From NCBI RefSeq assembly GCF_001659605.2, contig NC_035177.2, positions 33,124,136 to 33,188,135 of the forward strand: a DNA stretch of 64,000 nt. Reading direction: 5' to 3'. The position numbers and the translations under genes were made by a program. This stretch comes from Manihot esculenta. Taxonomy: Eukaryota > Streptophyta > Magnoliopsida > Malpighiales > Euphorbiaceae. The notes under the pieces were generated by a model, which did no database searches, had not been told where the DNA came from, and was given only the letters and a program-made list of their open reading frames with translations. Of this stretch, positions 21,367 to 32,558 are shown one piece after another (position 1 is the stretch's first letter; each line of letters starts with the position of its first letter).

Positions 21367-22428
21367 TTAGTACAAAAACGCAAACCTGTAACCAATCCCA
21401 CTTATCTGAGCCACAAAGAAATATGCATCAGCAAGTAATGCAACTCCTCCATTGTATGGAACATTAACAATATTACCATGAACTTCAACTTGTCCAAATC
21501 CACCTCCATAGAAACCAACTAAATATGTCAGATTATTCTCTTGAGCTCTAACAAATCTCCAATTCTCAGTATCAAACTGTCCATCTCTAACATAAACACT
21601 TACATTCCTTGGAAATAATCCTGTAACATCTTCGTCCACAACCTTGAACATTCGCAGGATCCATGTAACATCGAATTGGGTCGGCAGAAGAGAAGGTGAA
21701 ACATAAAATCTTACAGGCGGCGGAGGTGGAGGAGGCGGTGGTGCTGAACCACCGGTCCTGTTAGTGGGTACTCTGTTATGCCACTTGTCTAGCTCTATTT
21801 GTAGTGCAGCAATGTCCTCCTTGGACAATTCAAGTTCCTCTTCCTTCTTCTTTATATCTTCTTCCAATTTTGTGAAGCTACTGTATTGATCTTCCAGATT
21901 GATCAAAGCCCCACCTTGAAGAATGTCACAGCGATTCCAGATCCAAGCGAAGTTGGGTTTGACTCCATATTTAGACAAACCAAAGAGATCATTCAATCTG
22001 AAATAAGCCAAGCCAAAGGATGGATCGACGACAGGTGAAGAGTTAAGATAACAATAACCTTCACGATTGACGATGAAACGAAAACTACAGAGTTCTTGTG
22101 CTAGATTCTTGAAGTCAAGTCCATTGATCACAACCCCGAAGATCTCCAGAGCATCGTGATGGAGGTTGGGTCCGATAGTTACCAGGAGCTTCCAGTCCGA
22201 GGCTTTAACGAGAGAGGGAGATGCAGAGGGGTTGAGCTCAAATGCATCAATGTTGACGTTATCAGCGCAACGAAGGAAAATGAAATTAGAGTCCAATTTG
22301 AAAGAAACTATTATGGGGTTATTAAATGTAGGGATTTCAAGTGGAATGAGATGAGGAAGACGAAGTTGGTTCGCTAAAGATGATAGCACGGCGGAAGCTC
22401 CCAGGGAAGATGACGGTGGATTCTGCAA
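21367..22428 (-). CDS. Unrecognised single-exon gene, 353 aa, coiled coil and polyproline
   Basis: A continuous frame of 354 codons with TAA at 21,367-21,369, the longest open host-like frame outside retroelements. I do not recognise the family. The N-terminal ~170 residues look globular (motifs DWKLLVTIGPNLHHDALEIF and FRLNDLFGLSKYGVKPNFAW). About 183-216 is a charged heptad-like coiled coil (KLEEDIKKKEEELELSKED). A linker of nine prolines follows at about 230-238. The C-terminal ~115 residues are rich in aromatics, glycine and beta-forming residues (LVGFYGGGFGQVEVHG). There is no signal peptide or clear membrane span. It is convergent with the GASA-like gene. The absence of introns and the odd composition could mean a lineage-specific gene, a retrogene or a captured foreign sequence; none is shown. 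The start is the first ATG of the frame. Confidence 0.7.
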   Translation of the reverse strand: MQNPPSSSLGASAVLSSLANQLRLPHLIPLEIPTFNNPIIVSFKLDSNFIFLRCADNVNIDAFELNPSASPSLVKASDWKLLVTIGPNLHHDALEIFGVVINGLDFKNLAQELCSFRFIVNREGYCYLNSSPVVDPSFGLAYFRLNDLFGLSKYGVKPNFAWIWNRCDILQGGALINLEDQYSSFTKLEEDIKKKEEELELSKEDIAALQIELDKWHNRVPTNRTGGSAPPPPPPPPPVRFYVSPSLLPTQFDVTWILRMFKVVDEDVTGLFPRNVSVYVRDGQFDTENWRFVRAQENNLTYLVGFYGGGFGQVEVHGNIVNVPYNGGVALLADAYFFVAQISGIGYRFAFLY

Positions 22429-24810
22429 TATGCGTCTTAAAAACGAAAATTAGTCAACGCTTGAGATCTCATAGCCCAGCTGAAATTAATTTTAAAGTAA
22501 GAAAAAAATTAAAAAAGTTTAAATAAGCCCCTCAATGTTTTCTTGAAGATCAAATAAGCCCTAAATTTATTGTTTTATCCCAACACTTACCCACCAACTC
22601 TTTATTTATGATCAGTTGACCCTCTTATCAAAGAGAGATTAAAAAGTGAGAGACATGCTTAAAGAAAAATAAAATAAAAAAACGACAAATTTAATTTTAA
22701 TGGCTACCTCTTAAAACTTAAGATGCTCTAAGCTGCATCACCCACTTTAATTTTCTATTTAGAGATTTGAATGCTCTGTTTTTCTTTTATTACCTATTCT
22801 TTTTTATATCTTTTTAAGTGTTAAAATTTATATCCATTTGTTAAAATATTGTTTAACAATAAAGCAAATACTCCTGGAAATATTTCACTTTTTAATAAAG
22901 TGATTTGGTGTGTACAAGATTATTTAGTGAGTTGAAAAATATTTATGGTTAAATAAAGTATGTACATGCTAAGCCATGATGTGATAATAAGCAGCTTGTT
23001 TTAATCCTAGAGATACCCATAAACTTCATTCCGACAATCCACACAAGAGGTAACTCCGATAGAATGCCAAAAAAGAGAATGCATCCAATGTTGAATATTT
23101 GATTTAATAAACTATAAATTTAATAATAACAAGTTAAATCAAATAATTTAAATTTAAATTATTTTTTTTATTTGTTGAGATTTTAAATCACTATTTAAAT
23201 TGTTTATGATTTATTTTATATTTTTTTAATTACATGTTAAATGCATAAATAGTAAGTGCAATCAATAAAATCATAAAATAATTCAGTATCAATCCCATCT
23301 CTTTTTTTTTTTTTTCTCTTTTCTCAAAAATCAACAATTATGTCATATCGAGGAAAAAATATCGAGGAGAGGCTAGTTTTAGATATGCTAGTATTTTCGT
23401 GTATATTTTTGTTACACGCAGGGTGCATGAGACTCCTTGTAATGCTTCAAAGTTAATTAGGGTTATTCAATTTCAACTCTGGTACAATTCTTACTAAGAT
23501 TAGCATCTCTTAATTGATTACCATTTTCTTTCTCTCAAAAATAAGAGAGATTTCATTAGATTTAACAATATTACAGCCTAAACAAAAGAGCGCATATCCC
23601 ACAAGAATAGAAATATATAACACAGGTCTTAATACCCCAAAAGTGTGAACAACCAGATGAAGAACTGACTCTACAAACCCAACCTAATAGAACCAAAAGA
23701 AGATTCAATTACACAAGACAGGTAGCATCGTTCTTCATCCCTTACTCCTCTAGCTACCGCTAACAGATGCTTACTCAAGAGTGATTTATTCCTACAAAAA
23801 TAGCATGAAAGCCTTGCAACATACTAAAGGGTGGAGTAGCAAATTGTCCATCGCAAAAAGTAAGCAAGAGGACTCCAGATAAGAAGAAAAATGAAGATAA
23901 TGACTTTGAGATACACTTGCATCACCAGATCAAATGAGCCGTGAAGATCAGCTCAAACAAAGGGAAGCAATGACCTTTTCAATCACAACTCGATTCAACC
24001 ATTCAACCAAAAAATAAGCAACCTCTAGAAGAGTGGAGCCAGCATGATGGAGGGATAAGAACCTTCAACAGCCAATATCAATTGTATCCTCTTTGCACCA
24101 GCATGCAACAAAAGTAGCACCCCATGGAGGCACCTCCACCGTGACAAACGCAGGACCAAAGCATCTTTCTTACAAGAGAAATCTAATCTGTTGATAAAAT
24201 AAATACATCAAATAAACTATTTACAACTTCACTTAGATGAAAAGGAAGTAAAACCCACTTTCGAGCAAAGGGAATAGGGGTAACTGCTGCCGGAAGCCTA
24301 TGCCTCAAAGAAGAAAAGCAACCTTAGATAAATTCCATAAGCACTTTTGTCAAACTGAAAGTAATTATTCGAACTTTACAAAAACTTCTCTTATCCACAT
24401 GCAAAACAAGATGCATCTTGGGTAAAAGTACTATACAACAAATGATAACAAGCAAAATCATCACGGCAGCCATTAAACTTCTAATCCAAACTAATGTACT
24501 AATAATGTTATGATTTAGCTCACCGGAATTATTACATAGTAGCCCCACCTTCTCTGGCTTGAAGCGGTACCATGATGTGCAGGATTTACATCACCTGATC
24601 CTAAGCATCTGTAATGTATGATGGTCCGTCCTTCCATTACATAAACTTGTTGGTCCCTCTCCAGCTAAAAAGGTAAAAATTGCTGAGGGAATGGTGGCGT
24701 TCAAGGCATCCAGCAAGGATGAAATTCTTGGATTCTTTCAATGCTGAACAATATAACATCATTCATCATAATCATTATCAACTAGAACAAAAGGACAATA
24801 ATTATGGGTC

Positions 24811-24840
24811 CCTCTCTATCTCTATCTCTATCTCCATCTC
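24811..24840. repeat. (CTCTAT)n microsatellite
   Basis: About five near-perfect hexamer units ending in CTCCATCTC. A likely length-variable marker. Confidence 0.85.
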
Positions 24841-26000
24841 TGGTAGCAATAAATTTTCAAGCTGCACTTTTGTTAACGATGAGAAAATTTTGTTTGGACT
24901 CTGTTCATAGGTAATTTGTTTGCACTAAATATATACTCTCCCCTCTATCAATTTAAGTAACAATCGAGTCTAGAACATCAATATTTCTTCTTTTTAAATA
25001 AAAAGTTATATTTTTAAATGTTTAATTTAAATAAATAATTAATAATTTTAAAAAAATTAACTTGTAAGCATAAAGCAATTTATCTCTAAAATTGTTATTA
25101 GAGTTAAATTTATTTAATTTTAAAAATAAATTTAGAAAGAATTTATTATTATAACACTATTGAAATTAGCAATTTAATCTATTTTTAAAATTAATTTTAA
25201 AGATAAATAATTTAGTTTCTAAAAGTACATAGGAGACAACTTTTATCTTTAAAAATTAAAATAGTGTAAATAAAGATTTGTCTAGAGATAAATATTCATA
25301 TATAAATATAAATTTTTAAAAATATATATAAATAAATAAATGATTTTTCGATTCAAAATTTTTAATTTCAATATCAGCGTAATGCATTTTCAATGATTTC
25401 TTTAAATATAAAAAGTAACTCGTTAGTAATGATGGAATATTTTTATAAATCAATGAATAGTTAAGGCTAATCTGGTGGTAAAATAGTTAATTTTTCTCTT
25501 TAAGACATGAAGATTAGAAAAAGTCTGAAATTTATTAAAAAGATAGAAATACCTCCCAACTATATAACCTACAATTATTTTTTCCAATCATTAAACTTCC
25601 ATTAATTAAATTAAATTTAATAAAATAAAAATCAAATTGTTGAAATTCGAGTGCAAGTTTGAAGAACTAAAACAAATTAAAGAAAAACGTTATTAAAGGT
25701 TTTATATCTTGATTTTTTAAAGAAAATTATATAATTTTTTATTTTTTTAAAAAGTCAATATGAATGCAAATAGTATTAAAATCTATTTTTATAACAAAGT
25801 GAAATAAGGAAGATATAGAGTTATTGTAACTTATAAAATGACATTCAATTTTAAGGTTTATTTTCACAAAAAAAAATTATAAGTGATTTTCTTAAAATTA
25901 TAATCATGTAATATTCATATGTTTTCTCTCTCAACAAAATTACCAAGTAGTAGTAGCTGGCCAAAGGGTGAAGTAGTCTGTGAAGGAATAATGATATCCT

Positions 26001-26020
26001 GGAAGGAAGGAAGGAAGGAG
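26001..26020. repeat. (GGAA)n microsatellite
   Basis: About four to five GGAA units followed by GGAGGGAG. Confidence 0.85.
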
Positions 26021-27549
26021 GGAGTCTGCTCTGCAGGGGAGGTTGCAGAATCGGCCTGACAGGCTGAAAAACAACAAATAGGAAACCTTCTTAAATAGAA
26101 AACAAATTCCAGGCAAATTGTAGCAGTATAGAGATTGAGATAGAGATAGCAGGAGTGATGTTGAGTGTTTGGTACGTCATAAGATATAGCTGTCAACCTT
26201 GTGGGGACTTTGGGAATCCCGATATAAATATATAATATATAATATTTTCGTTTTCCAAAGCCCAATCGGTGAGCAGACTTACCAAAACACCTCACCGTCG
26301 CAAATCAGCATCTAACTTGACAACAATTACCAGCAGTTGATGGGAACTTGTAGACCATCCGGTAGTATGCTTCAAGTATAGTTTGGCAACAATACAAGTA
26401 AAACCATTAGCTTGACGAGGTATCTTAGTAAAGAACCGTCTTCAAATTGTCAAGCCAATGCATTCCACCATGACAGAAAGTTAGAAAAATCTTCAAATTT
26501 CGGACAATATCCATAAAAACAACTAAATCAAATTACTTTAGCAAATAAACAAAAATATATATATTCAAGAGTTTCAGACTATGAATTGTAAATAAGGCAC
26601 AAAGAATTATTCGGATTATCCAAAATGCATTCAGAAGAAAGTAACCTTTGTTATTCAAATTAAAGTCACAATATAAAAATAAAATTATGAAAAAAGCCAA
26701 ATTTAAATTTAATTTTTGGCTATAATAGATACCCTTGTGAAATACATATTTTTGTATAAATATATATTTAGTGCAATTGAAATAAACTATTGAGTATCTA
26801 CAATAATTTTAATTTATTTAATACTTAAATTTATAAAAATTATAATAATTAAATATAAATTAACATATTATCAGTAATTTTTTAAAATAATAAAAGTTTA
26901 ATCATATATATTATTGATTCCATTATAAATTTTGTTAACATACACTCCGAATTTTCATAAACGGAGAAAGTTGAACGTGAGTACTCCTATGAAAAGTGTG
27001 GTATTCAATATTTTCCGGCTAAGTTTGAAAATAATTCAAACTAATTTTAAAATTTTAAAATAATTCAAACTAATTTTTTTTACTGTGTTTATTTAAAATT
27101 TTAAAGTAAATTACAAAGAAAAGAGATTGAATTTGAGATCTTAAAGTTCATGCTTTGATATTTTTATCGACATGCAAGGCAGGCGAGAGATATTTTTACA
27201 TTTAATTTTTGATATTTTTATTTATTTATATATTTGCCTGCATGATAAAGAAAGGGCATTGGGACAAAAGATTTTTAGTAGTGGGACCCATTTTATTGGA
27301 ATTCCAAAATTATTGTCCCATATTTTCAAAACCAAATGCAAGCTACGGAACTTGCACTGCTTTTAAGGCTTTTACGTCCTTAAAAATAAGCCATTGGGAT
27401 TACCCCTTTGCATTCCCACTATGGGACATAATGCCATGGTTCCATTCTTACTTTCAATTTTACATTTTAGGAGAATTATATTAAATCCATAATTTTTTTA
27501 AAAATTTTTAAGTTGTGAGTGGTCAAAGCCTCTAGCTGCAGGTTTAAAC

Positions 27550-27982
27550 TCAATACTGCTATTGTCACTGGACCGAGTGGTCGAGCAATAGGACGAGGTT
27601 TATTTCATGATGCTAAATGAGATGGCTAAAAGGTTTCATAACCACCTTTGATAAGAGATCGGTTTGGAGAGTGTCACTAACTGTTAACTATTCTGGAAGG
27701 GATTAGACTTACGCACCAATAGAGTTTTCATTGGTTGAATATCGAGAGTGATCATCTAAACGCAATTAATATGTTGTTGGATAAGTAAGAGGTTTCGTGT
27801 ACGTATTATGTAACGATAACAACAATAAAAGATACAGTTCTGAACCTACACCATATCTCCTTTTCTACATTAATTTTGGAGAACCTATCTAACGTAATTA
27901 ATTGACATGTTTCAGTGCCGAGAAATCCATTAAATTTATTTTTGAATCACGATCAATTTTCTATCGTTTTTCCTCACTTAAA
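27550..27982 (+). other. Leader-like sequence upstream of Tat gag
   Basis: Non-coding, less AT-rich than the spacer to its left, and directly upstream of the gag ATG. It is probably the 5' UTR of the Tat copy. No LTR matching the other Tat LTRs could be recognised here, so the 5' LTR seems lost. Confidence 0.45.
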
Positions 27983-29345
27983 ATGGCTAGAAGTCCTACA
28001 GCTGCTATCAATATCGCTACTAACGAGAGAGTCATAATTTTTTCTACCCCAGATAACCGAGAAAACATGTCCCAAGTGATCAACGAAGTAAATCTTAATA
28101 ATTTAAACAATGAACAGATAATCCAGTATATCCAAATATTACAGACTACTCTAGGATAGTATAAGGCTTGGAAGAGGCATTTAAAATGGACCCTGAAAGA
28201 ATGGATGAAGCCTTCGTAGACACCCTAAGGGCCCAGACGAAAGCGGCCAAATTGCGACATAAAGGAAATTCTGAATCTGAAGATGAATCGGATGAGGTTC
28301 CAAAAGGAGTAGACTGAAAGCTAGTACGGACCGCACAGAGATACCAAAAAGAATATGAAGAGGATTTCAGTTTAAATGGTGTCTCTCCTCTTTCGAAAGA
28401 AATACTAGCGAAAGCCTTTCCCACCAAGTTCAAGTTGTCTGACTTAGATAAATACAATGGTACAGCAGACCTCAGAAGTCATCTTGCCATTTTCAGGACG
28501 ACCATGCAATTTCAGGATATAAAAAATTTTGTGTTATGTCGAGTGTTTCTATCAACACTCATGGGTTTGGCTCAGAAATGATATCAACACTTAAGCCTAG
28601 TTTTAATCCAAAACTTTACACATTTTGCTACGATATTCAAATACAGATTTATCACTTACTTATCTCCCAAAAAACTTTAAGGAGTTTTATTTCTCGTTTC
28701 AATGCTGAAGCCATATAGGTGGAAGAATTGAATCATGAGATAGCATGTGAGGCGTTGAAGAAAGGAACTCGCAACATTAAGTTCATGGATTCCTTAATTA
28801 AAAATCCAGATGCGACGTACCAACAGTTGATAGATAAAGTCCATAAGTATATGAGCTTAGATGATGAGGTTCAGGCACTAAAATAAGACAAGAGGATAAA
28901 TCAAAAGCAAAGTCAAAAGCTTGAGAGACGAGCCCATGAAGGAGATCACAGGAGCTACCCCATCTCGCGAAAGAAGAACGGATAGAGTAAGTATAAGAAT
29001 TAAATTTTGCTAAGCGACTCACAAACTCGTATCTTGATGTGGATAAGAAAAAATGATAAAGAAATCAGATGGTTGCCCAAGCTCAATTCAAGAAGGCGAA
29101 AAAACGAGACAAGACCAAGTATTGTCACTTCCATGAAGATCATGATCACACAATGGAAGAATGTTGATAATTAAAGCATAAGATCAAAAGGCTTATAAGG
29201 GATGACATCCTCTGAAAATTCATGAGAAAAGGAAAAGAAAGGCAAAAGTCTAAGTCCGAGGAAATAACCCTTGAGACAACTCCTGATAGAAAACTCATAA
29301 GAGTCATATATGTGATAACAAAAGGACCCGGTGAGGCATAGGTAG
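27983..29345 (+). pseudogene. Tat-type gag relic
   Basis: Starts MARSPTAAINIATNERVIIF and passes through several frames. Readable Gag core motifs include YNGTADLRSHLAIF, MGLAQKWY-like sequence (interrupted), SFISRFNAE and VDKVHKYM-like sequence. Near 29,110-29,170 a Tat-style zinc knuckle can be read (YCHFHEDHDHTMEEC, a C-x2-HxxH-C-type pattern), followed by LKHKIKRLI and the end of gag (VITKGP). At least six stops or shifts interrupt it. The protein would have been the structural Gag of the element; it cannot be made now. After 29,345 the sequence passes without protease or RT into tandem repeats, indicating an internal deletion. Confidence 0.75.
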
Positions 29346-29571
29346 ATTACAAACATAATTATTGTAAAGGTAGGGAAGTCTTAGAAATCTTGGAAAACAT
29401 TCGCTCATGAGAGCCATCTGCCTGAAATCTCATGAGAGTTTTGATATCTTCACATTTTGACAACAAGTTAGTTCTACCCTCATATGTAAATGGAGGATAT
29501 TCTTTTAATAATAAAGTCAACAAAGTATTTCCATATGGTATGTTCTTTGGTGAAAAGGAATAATAGATCAC

Positions 29572-30190
29572 TTGGGCGGTGGTCCCACGAATCAAAGTCA
29601 CGAGACAGTTTTCACCAGGCCAAGTCACAAGGTGGCTTTCACTAAGTCAGGTTACAAGGCGGCTTCGGCCAAACCATTCGGGCATTAGTCTCACGAATAA
29701 ATGCCACAATGCAGTTTTCGCCAGGCTAGGTCACAAGGCGGCTTCCACTAGACCACTCGAGTATTGATCCCATGAATCAAGGCCACAAGGCATTTTTCGC
29801 CAAGCTAAGTCACAAGGCGACTTTCGCAAGACCACTCAGACATTAGTCCCATGAATCAAGGCCACAAGGCAATTTTCACCAGGCCAAGTCACAAGGTGGC
29901 TTTCGCCAGACTACTCGAACGTTGGTCTCATGAATTAAGGCCACAAGACAGTTTTCGCCAGGCCAGGTCACAAGGCAGCTTCCATTAAACCACATAGGCA
30001 TTGGTTTCACGAATCAAGGCCACAAGGTAGTTTTCGCTAGGCCAGATCATAAGGCGGTTTTTGCTTGATCACTCGGGTATTGATCCCACAAATCAAGGCC
30101 ACAAGGCAGTTTTTTCCAGGCTAAGTCACAAGACAGTTTCCATCGGACTGGTCGAATATCGATCCTACAAATTACAGCCACAAGGCAGGC
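29572..30190. repeat. About eight 79-bp tandem repeats of the Tat element, block 1
   Basis: Unit of about 79 bp built from GTTTTCGCCAGGCCAGGTCA, an ACAAGGCGG half-repeat, a CCACTCGGGCGTTGGTCCCA stretch and AATCAAGGCCACAAGGCA. Units differ by 10-20%, so the array is old. The same family forms block 2 at 39,103-39,604. In both it lies 3' of the coding part, so it belongs to the element's 3' untranslated region. Confidence 0.9.
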
Positions 30191-30402
30191 ATCCATTGTA
30201 CCTTATATTTGGGCGTTAGTCCCATTCTGAAAATTCACTAAGTCTCTTATTTCATGGCCACAAGATAGGTCAGTGACTAGGCATCATAAATGGGTGTTAG
30301 CCCATTGAGCAAGTTTTTTCACCTCTCAAAAAATATTATATGCAGAACATATAAATGCTTAACAAAAATAAAGGCAACATTCTCATTAAAAAGTATGAAA
30401 AA

Positions 30403-32292
30403 TTACAAAAGGGCAAGGTCATCAGGCTCATCCACCCGAGTCTCCGTTATATTGATATTTTCGGCATCTATTACAGGAGAAACCCGGTCAAAGGGTACAT
30501 CTTCATCACCTTCATTTTCTTCTTTGGGGAGGATGTCATCTATCCAGGAGAAATCCTCAGAAGGAAAACGCTTCATCAGCTCCTTTTTCACGGAATCCTA
30601 TCCTTGGACAAACATCTCCCCGCCCTGAGCCACTATCTCCTAGAGTTTCGCCTTAAGCTCGGCTACCCTGGTTGAGGCAACCTGGGCCTTCTTATCTTGA
30701 TCTTGTAGCTCTAAGACCTGGTGTTGCAATAAGGCCACTTGGTCCTCGGCGGATTTAGCCTGACTCGCAAGGCTCAGGTTGGAACCAAGGACTGCGTCCC
30801 GATCAGCCTGAAGCTTGTCCACCAACTCTAAGGTCTCCTTCATTGTACCCTCAACTTCGATAACTCGGGGCTTTAAGCTTGAACATTCCTCGACCAAGAG
30901 CTTCTTATGCGTCTTATTTGCATCAAATTCTCGCCTCAAGGCTCTAAAATGCTCCTTGGCTGCATAGACGCAAAGGGCACCCTCCAGCGTAGAATGAATG
31001 GCATTAACAAATAGTTTGTCTGTCTCAATCTCATTCAAATGGCGTCGATCTGTGGGCCTCAAGAAACTCTTGATTAGTAGGAGACCCAAAGAAGGGTCAT
31101 CAAGGAGAGAAGGCGCTTGATTTAGCGCTAAGGCCAAATGTTGAATGCCAACGGCCAAGAAGACTCGACCCCCGCACTCGCAAGAATGGAAGAAGAATGG
31201 GCATCAGCTGGGAGCACAGGAGCTGAGGCCAAAGCAGAAGCACCCGGGGCCAAAGATTCAGACTGAAGGGGTGCTAGCTTCTCGACCGTAGGCGAAGGAA
31301 GGGGAGAAGGAAGTACAATCACCACTTCCAAAGGGTGAGCACGTTTAGCAAGGGGACTAGCAGCCCTAGCAGTAATAGTCTTTCCCTTTCGAGCAGCACG
31401 TACCTTCTATGCGAATCTACTTGACCTGGCTATATCTATAAACAAAAGGAAAAGTAAGTAAGAAAGTTAGTTTTCCAAATAAAAAGGATGAAAGAGAAGT
31501 ACCCTGATCCCGAGATAGGAGTGTGCTTTCGAGAAGGATGGACGGGTGAGGAGCGTGGGTTTGGTTTGCTGGCAGATGGCTTTGCCAGGACAAGATGGCG
31601 TTCCTCACCGCTTAAGTGATATCAATCTTCCTTAAGGCTTTAGCCATTACCATAAGAGAAGCTAAAGCTTCGTCTTCCTCTCTCCTCGGATGGACCACAT
31701 CCTTCTTCAACCCTATCCAATAGTACCAATTGATTTGAAGGTGCCCAAAACCCCCCCGGCATATGATGACGGAGGATAAAATACTTATTTTTCCACCATT
31801 TTAAAGAAGAAAGCATCCGATAAAAAATATTCAAGTACTTTCCACTGCTAAAGTATCAGAACTCCTCATTTTTACGGGTACCCAGTTCGTATAACTAGGA
31901 GAAAAGTGTTACGCTTTGTTTAATGTGATTGTTAAAACACACAAACTGAAAGGTCACCAAGATTCTCCAGTCGTTAGGATGAAGTTGGGCAATAGAAATC
32001 TTGTGAAACTGGAGGACCTCCACAAAGAAGGGGTCTAAAGGGAAACGGAGACCCGCCTTCAACTGCTCATCGAAGACAATGATAGTGTCGCCAGCGGGGA
32101 CCAAGTCATTAGCACAAACACGGAGAGAAGGAGCAAAAATTTAGGAAGAATCCCGAGGAATGTGATAGGTGTCATATAAATGATCCACGTCACTATCCGA
32201 GAAGATGGATGGGATATCACTAAGAGAGCCACCTTCGTTCTCGGGGGCCTCCCTCAATGGAAGAATGGGGGCTAGCGCTTAGATGGGGCCAT
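30403..32292 (-). pseudogene. Antisense extra ORF (aORF) of a Tat element, broken
   Basis: Runs opposite to gag. From about 32,292 leftwards: acidic head (SDSDVDHLYDTYHIPRDSS, then a stop), the conserved block QLKAGLRFPLDPFFVEVLQF with QLHPNDWRILV (within 31,895-32,104), a WWKNKYFILR-like segment (about 31,640-31,834), a Pro/Ala-rich hinge (31,128-31,331), a long coiled coil (30,640-31,158; for example VDKLQADRDAVLGSNLSLAS) and an acidic tail (30,403-30,591; SEDFSWIDDILPKEENEGDE). It has several stops and frame changes. Extra antisense ORFs between pol and the 3' LTR are known for Tat-lineage elements; their function is unproven. A host gene is unlikely, given the tandem repeats on one side and Tat LTR on the other. 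Confidence 0.75.
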
Positions 32293-32553
32293 CAGAGGAG
32301 AAGCTGGAAATAGAGTCCCGCTAGGAGAGGAAGAGGTGTTCCTATCTATATTAAAAAAGGACAACAAAGTTATTGTGAAATAGGTAAAGACTTTAATAGA
32401 AACGAGAAGGGAGTTGTAGAATGAATTTCTCTAAAAAAGAAGTTGTAGAAGAATGCAAAAGTGATGCTCGGAGAAGACGATGGACCTCTATAAAGATGGT
32501 TTTGATAGCAGGCATTAAATATGGCACAATAAACATTGCAATAGTCATCAAAA

Positions 32554-32558
32554 AGATC
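32554..32558. repeat. Left target duplication of solo LTR G (AGATC)
   Basis: AGATC before the LTR and GGATC (34,670-34,674) after it agree at four of five bases. A single mutation since insertion would explain the mismatch. Confidence 0.75.

Larger units (their letters stand above)
22429..27549. other. Long AT-rich intergenic stretch
   Basis: About 5 kb with no gene I can support. Two zones (22,440-23,330 and 24,910-25,910) are extremely AT-rich. The part at 23,520-24,300 is more balanced in composition and could be an old transposon piece, but no ends or coding remnant are visible. Short frames at 24,324-24,548 and 25,915-26,295 (minus) lack any recognisable motif. Microsatellites at 24,811-24,840 and 26,001-26,020 are listed separately. 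Confidence 0.6.

Noticed and set aside
23520..24300. Possible old LINE or other transposon, because composition differs from the AT-rich flanks
   Set aside because: No coding remnant, poly(A) tail with duplication, or terminal repeats could be found.
24324..24548. 74-codon minus-strand frame with a hydrophobic stretch
   Set aside because: Hydrophobicity can arise from T-rich sequence; no homology recognised and no start context or neighbours to support it.
25915..26295. 126-codon minus-strand frame, possible last exon (a polypyrimidine-AG lies before CQADSATSPAEQ)
   Set aside because: No second exon, no recognisable motif and AT-rich surroundings. Too weak to call without transcripts.
29572..30190. 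Possible CRISPR-like array
   Set aside because: Units are contiguous 79-bp tandem repeats without unique spacers, in a plant genome next to Tat coding relics.
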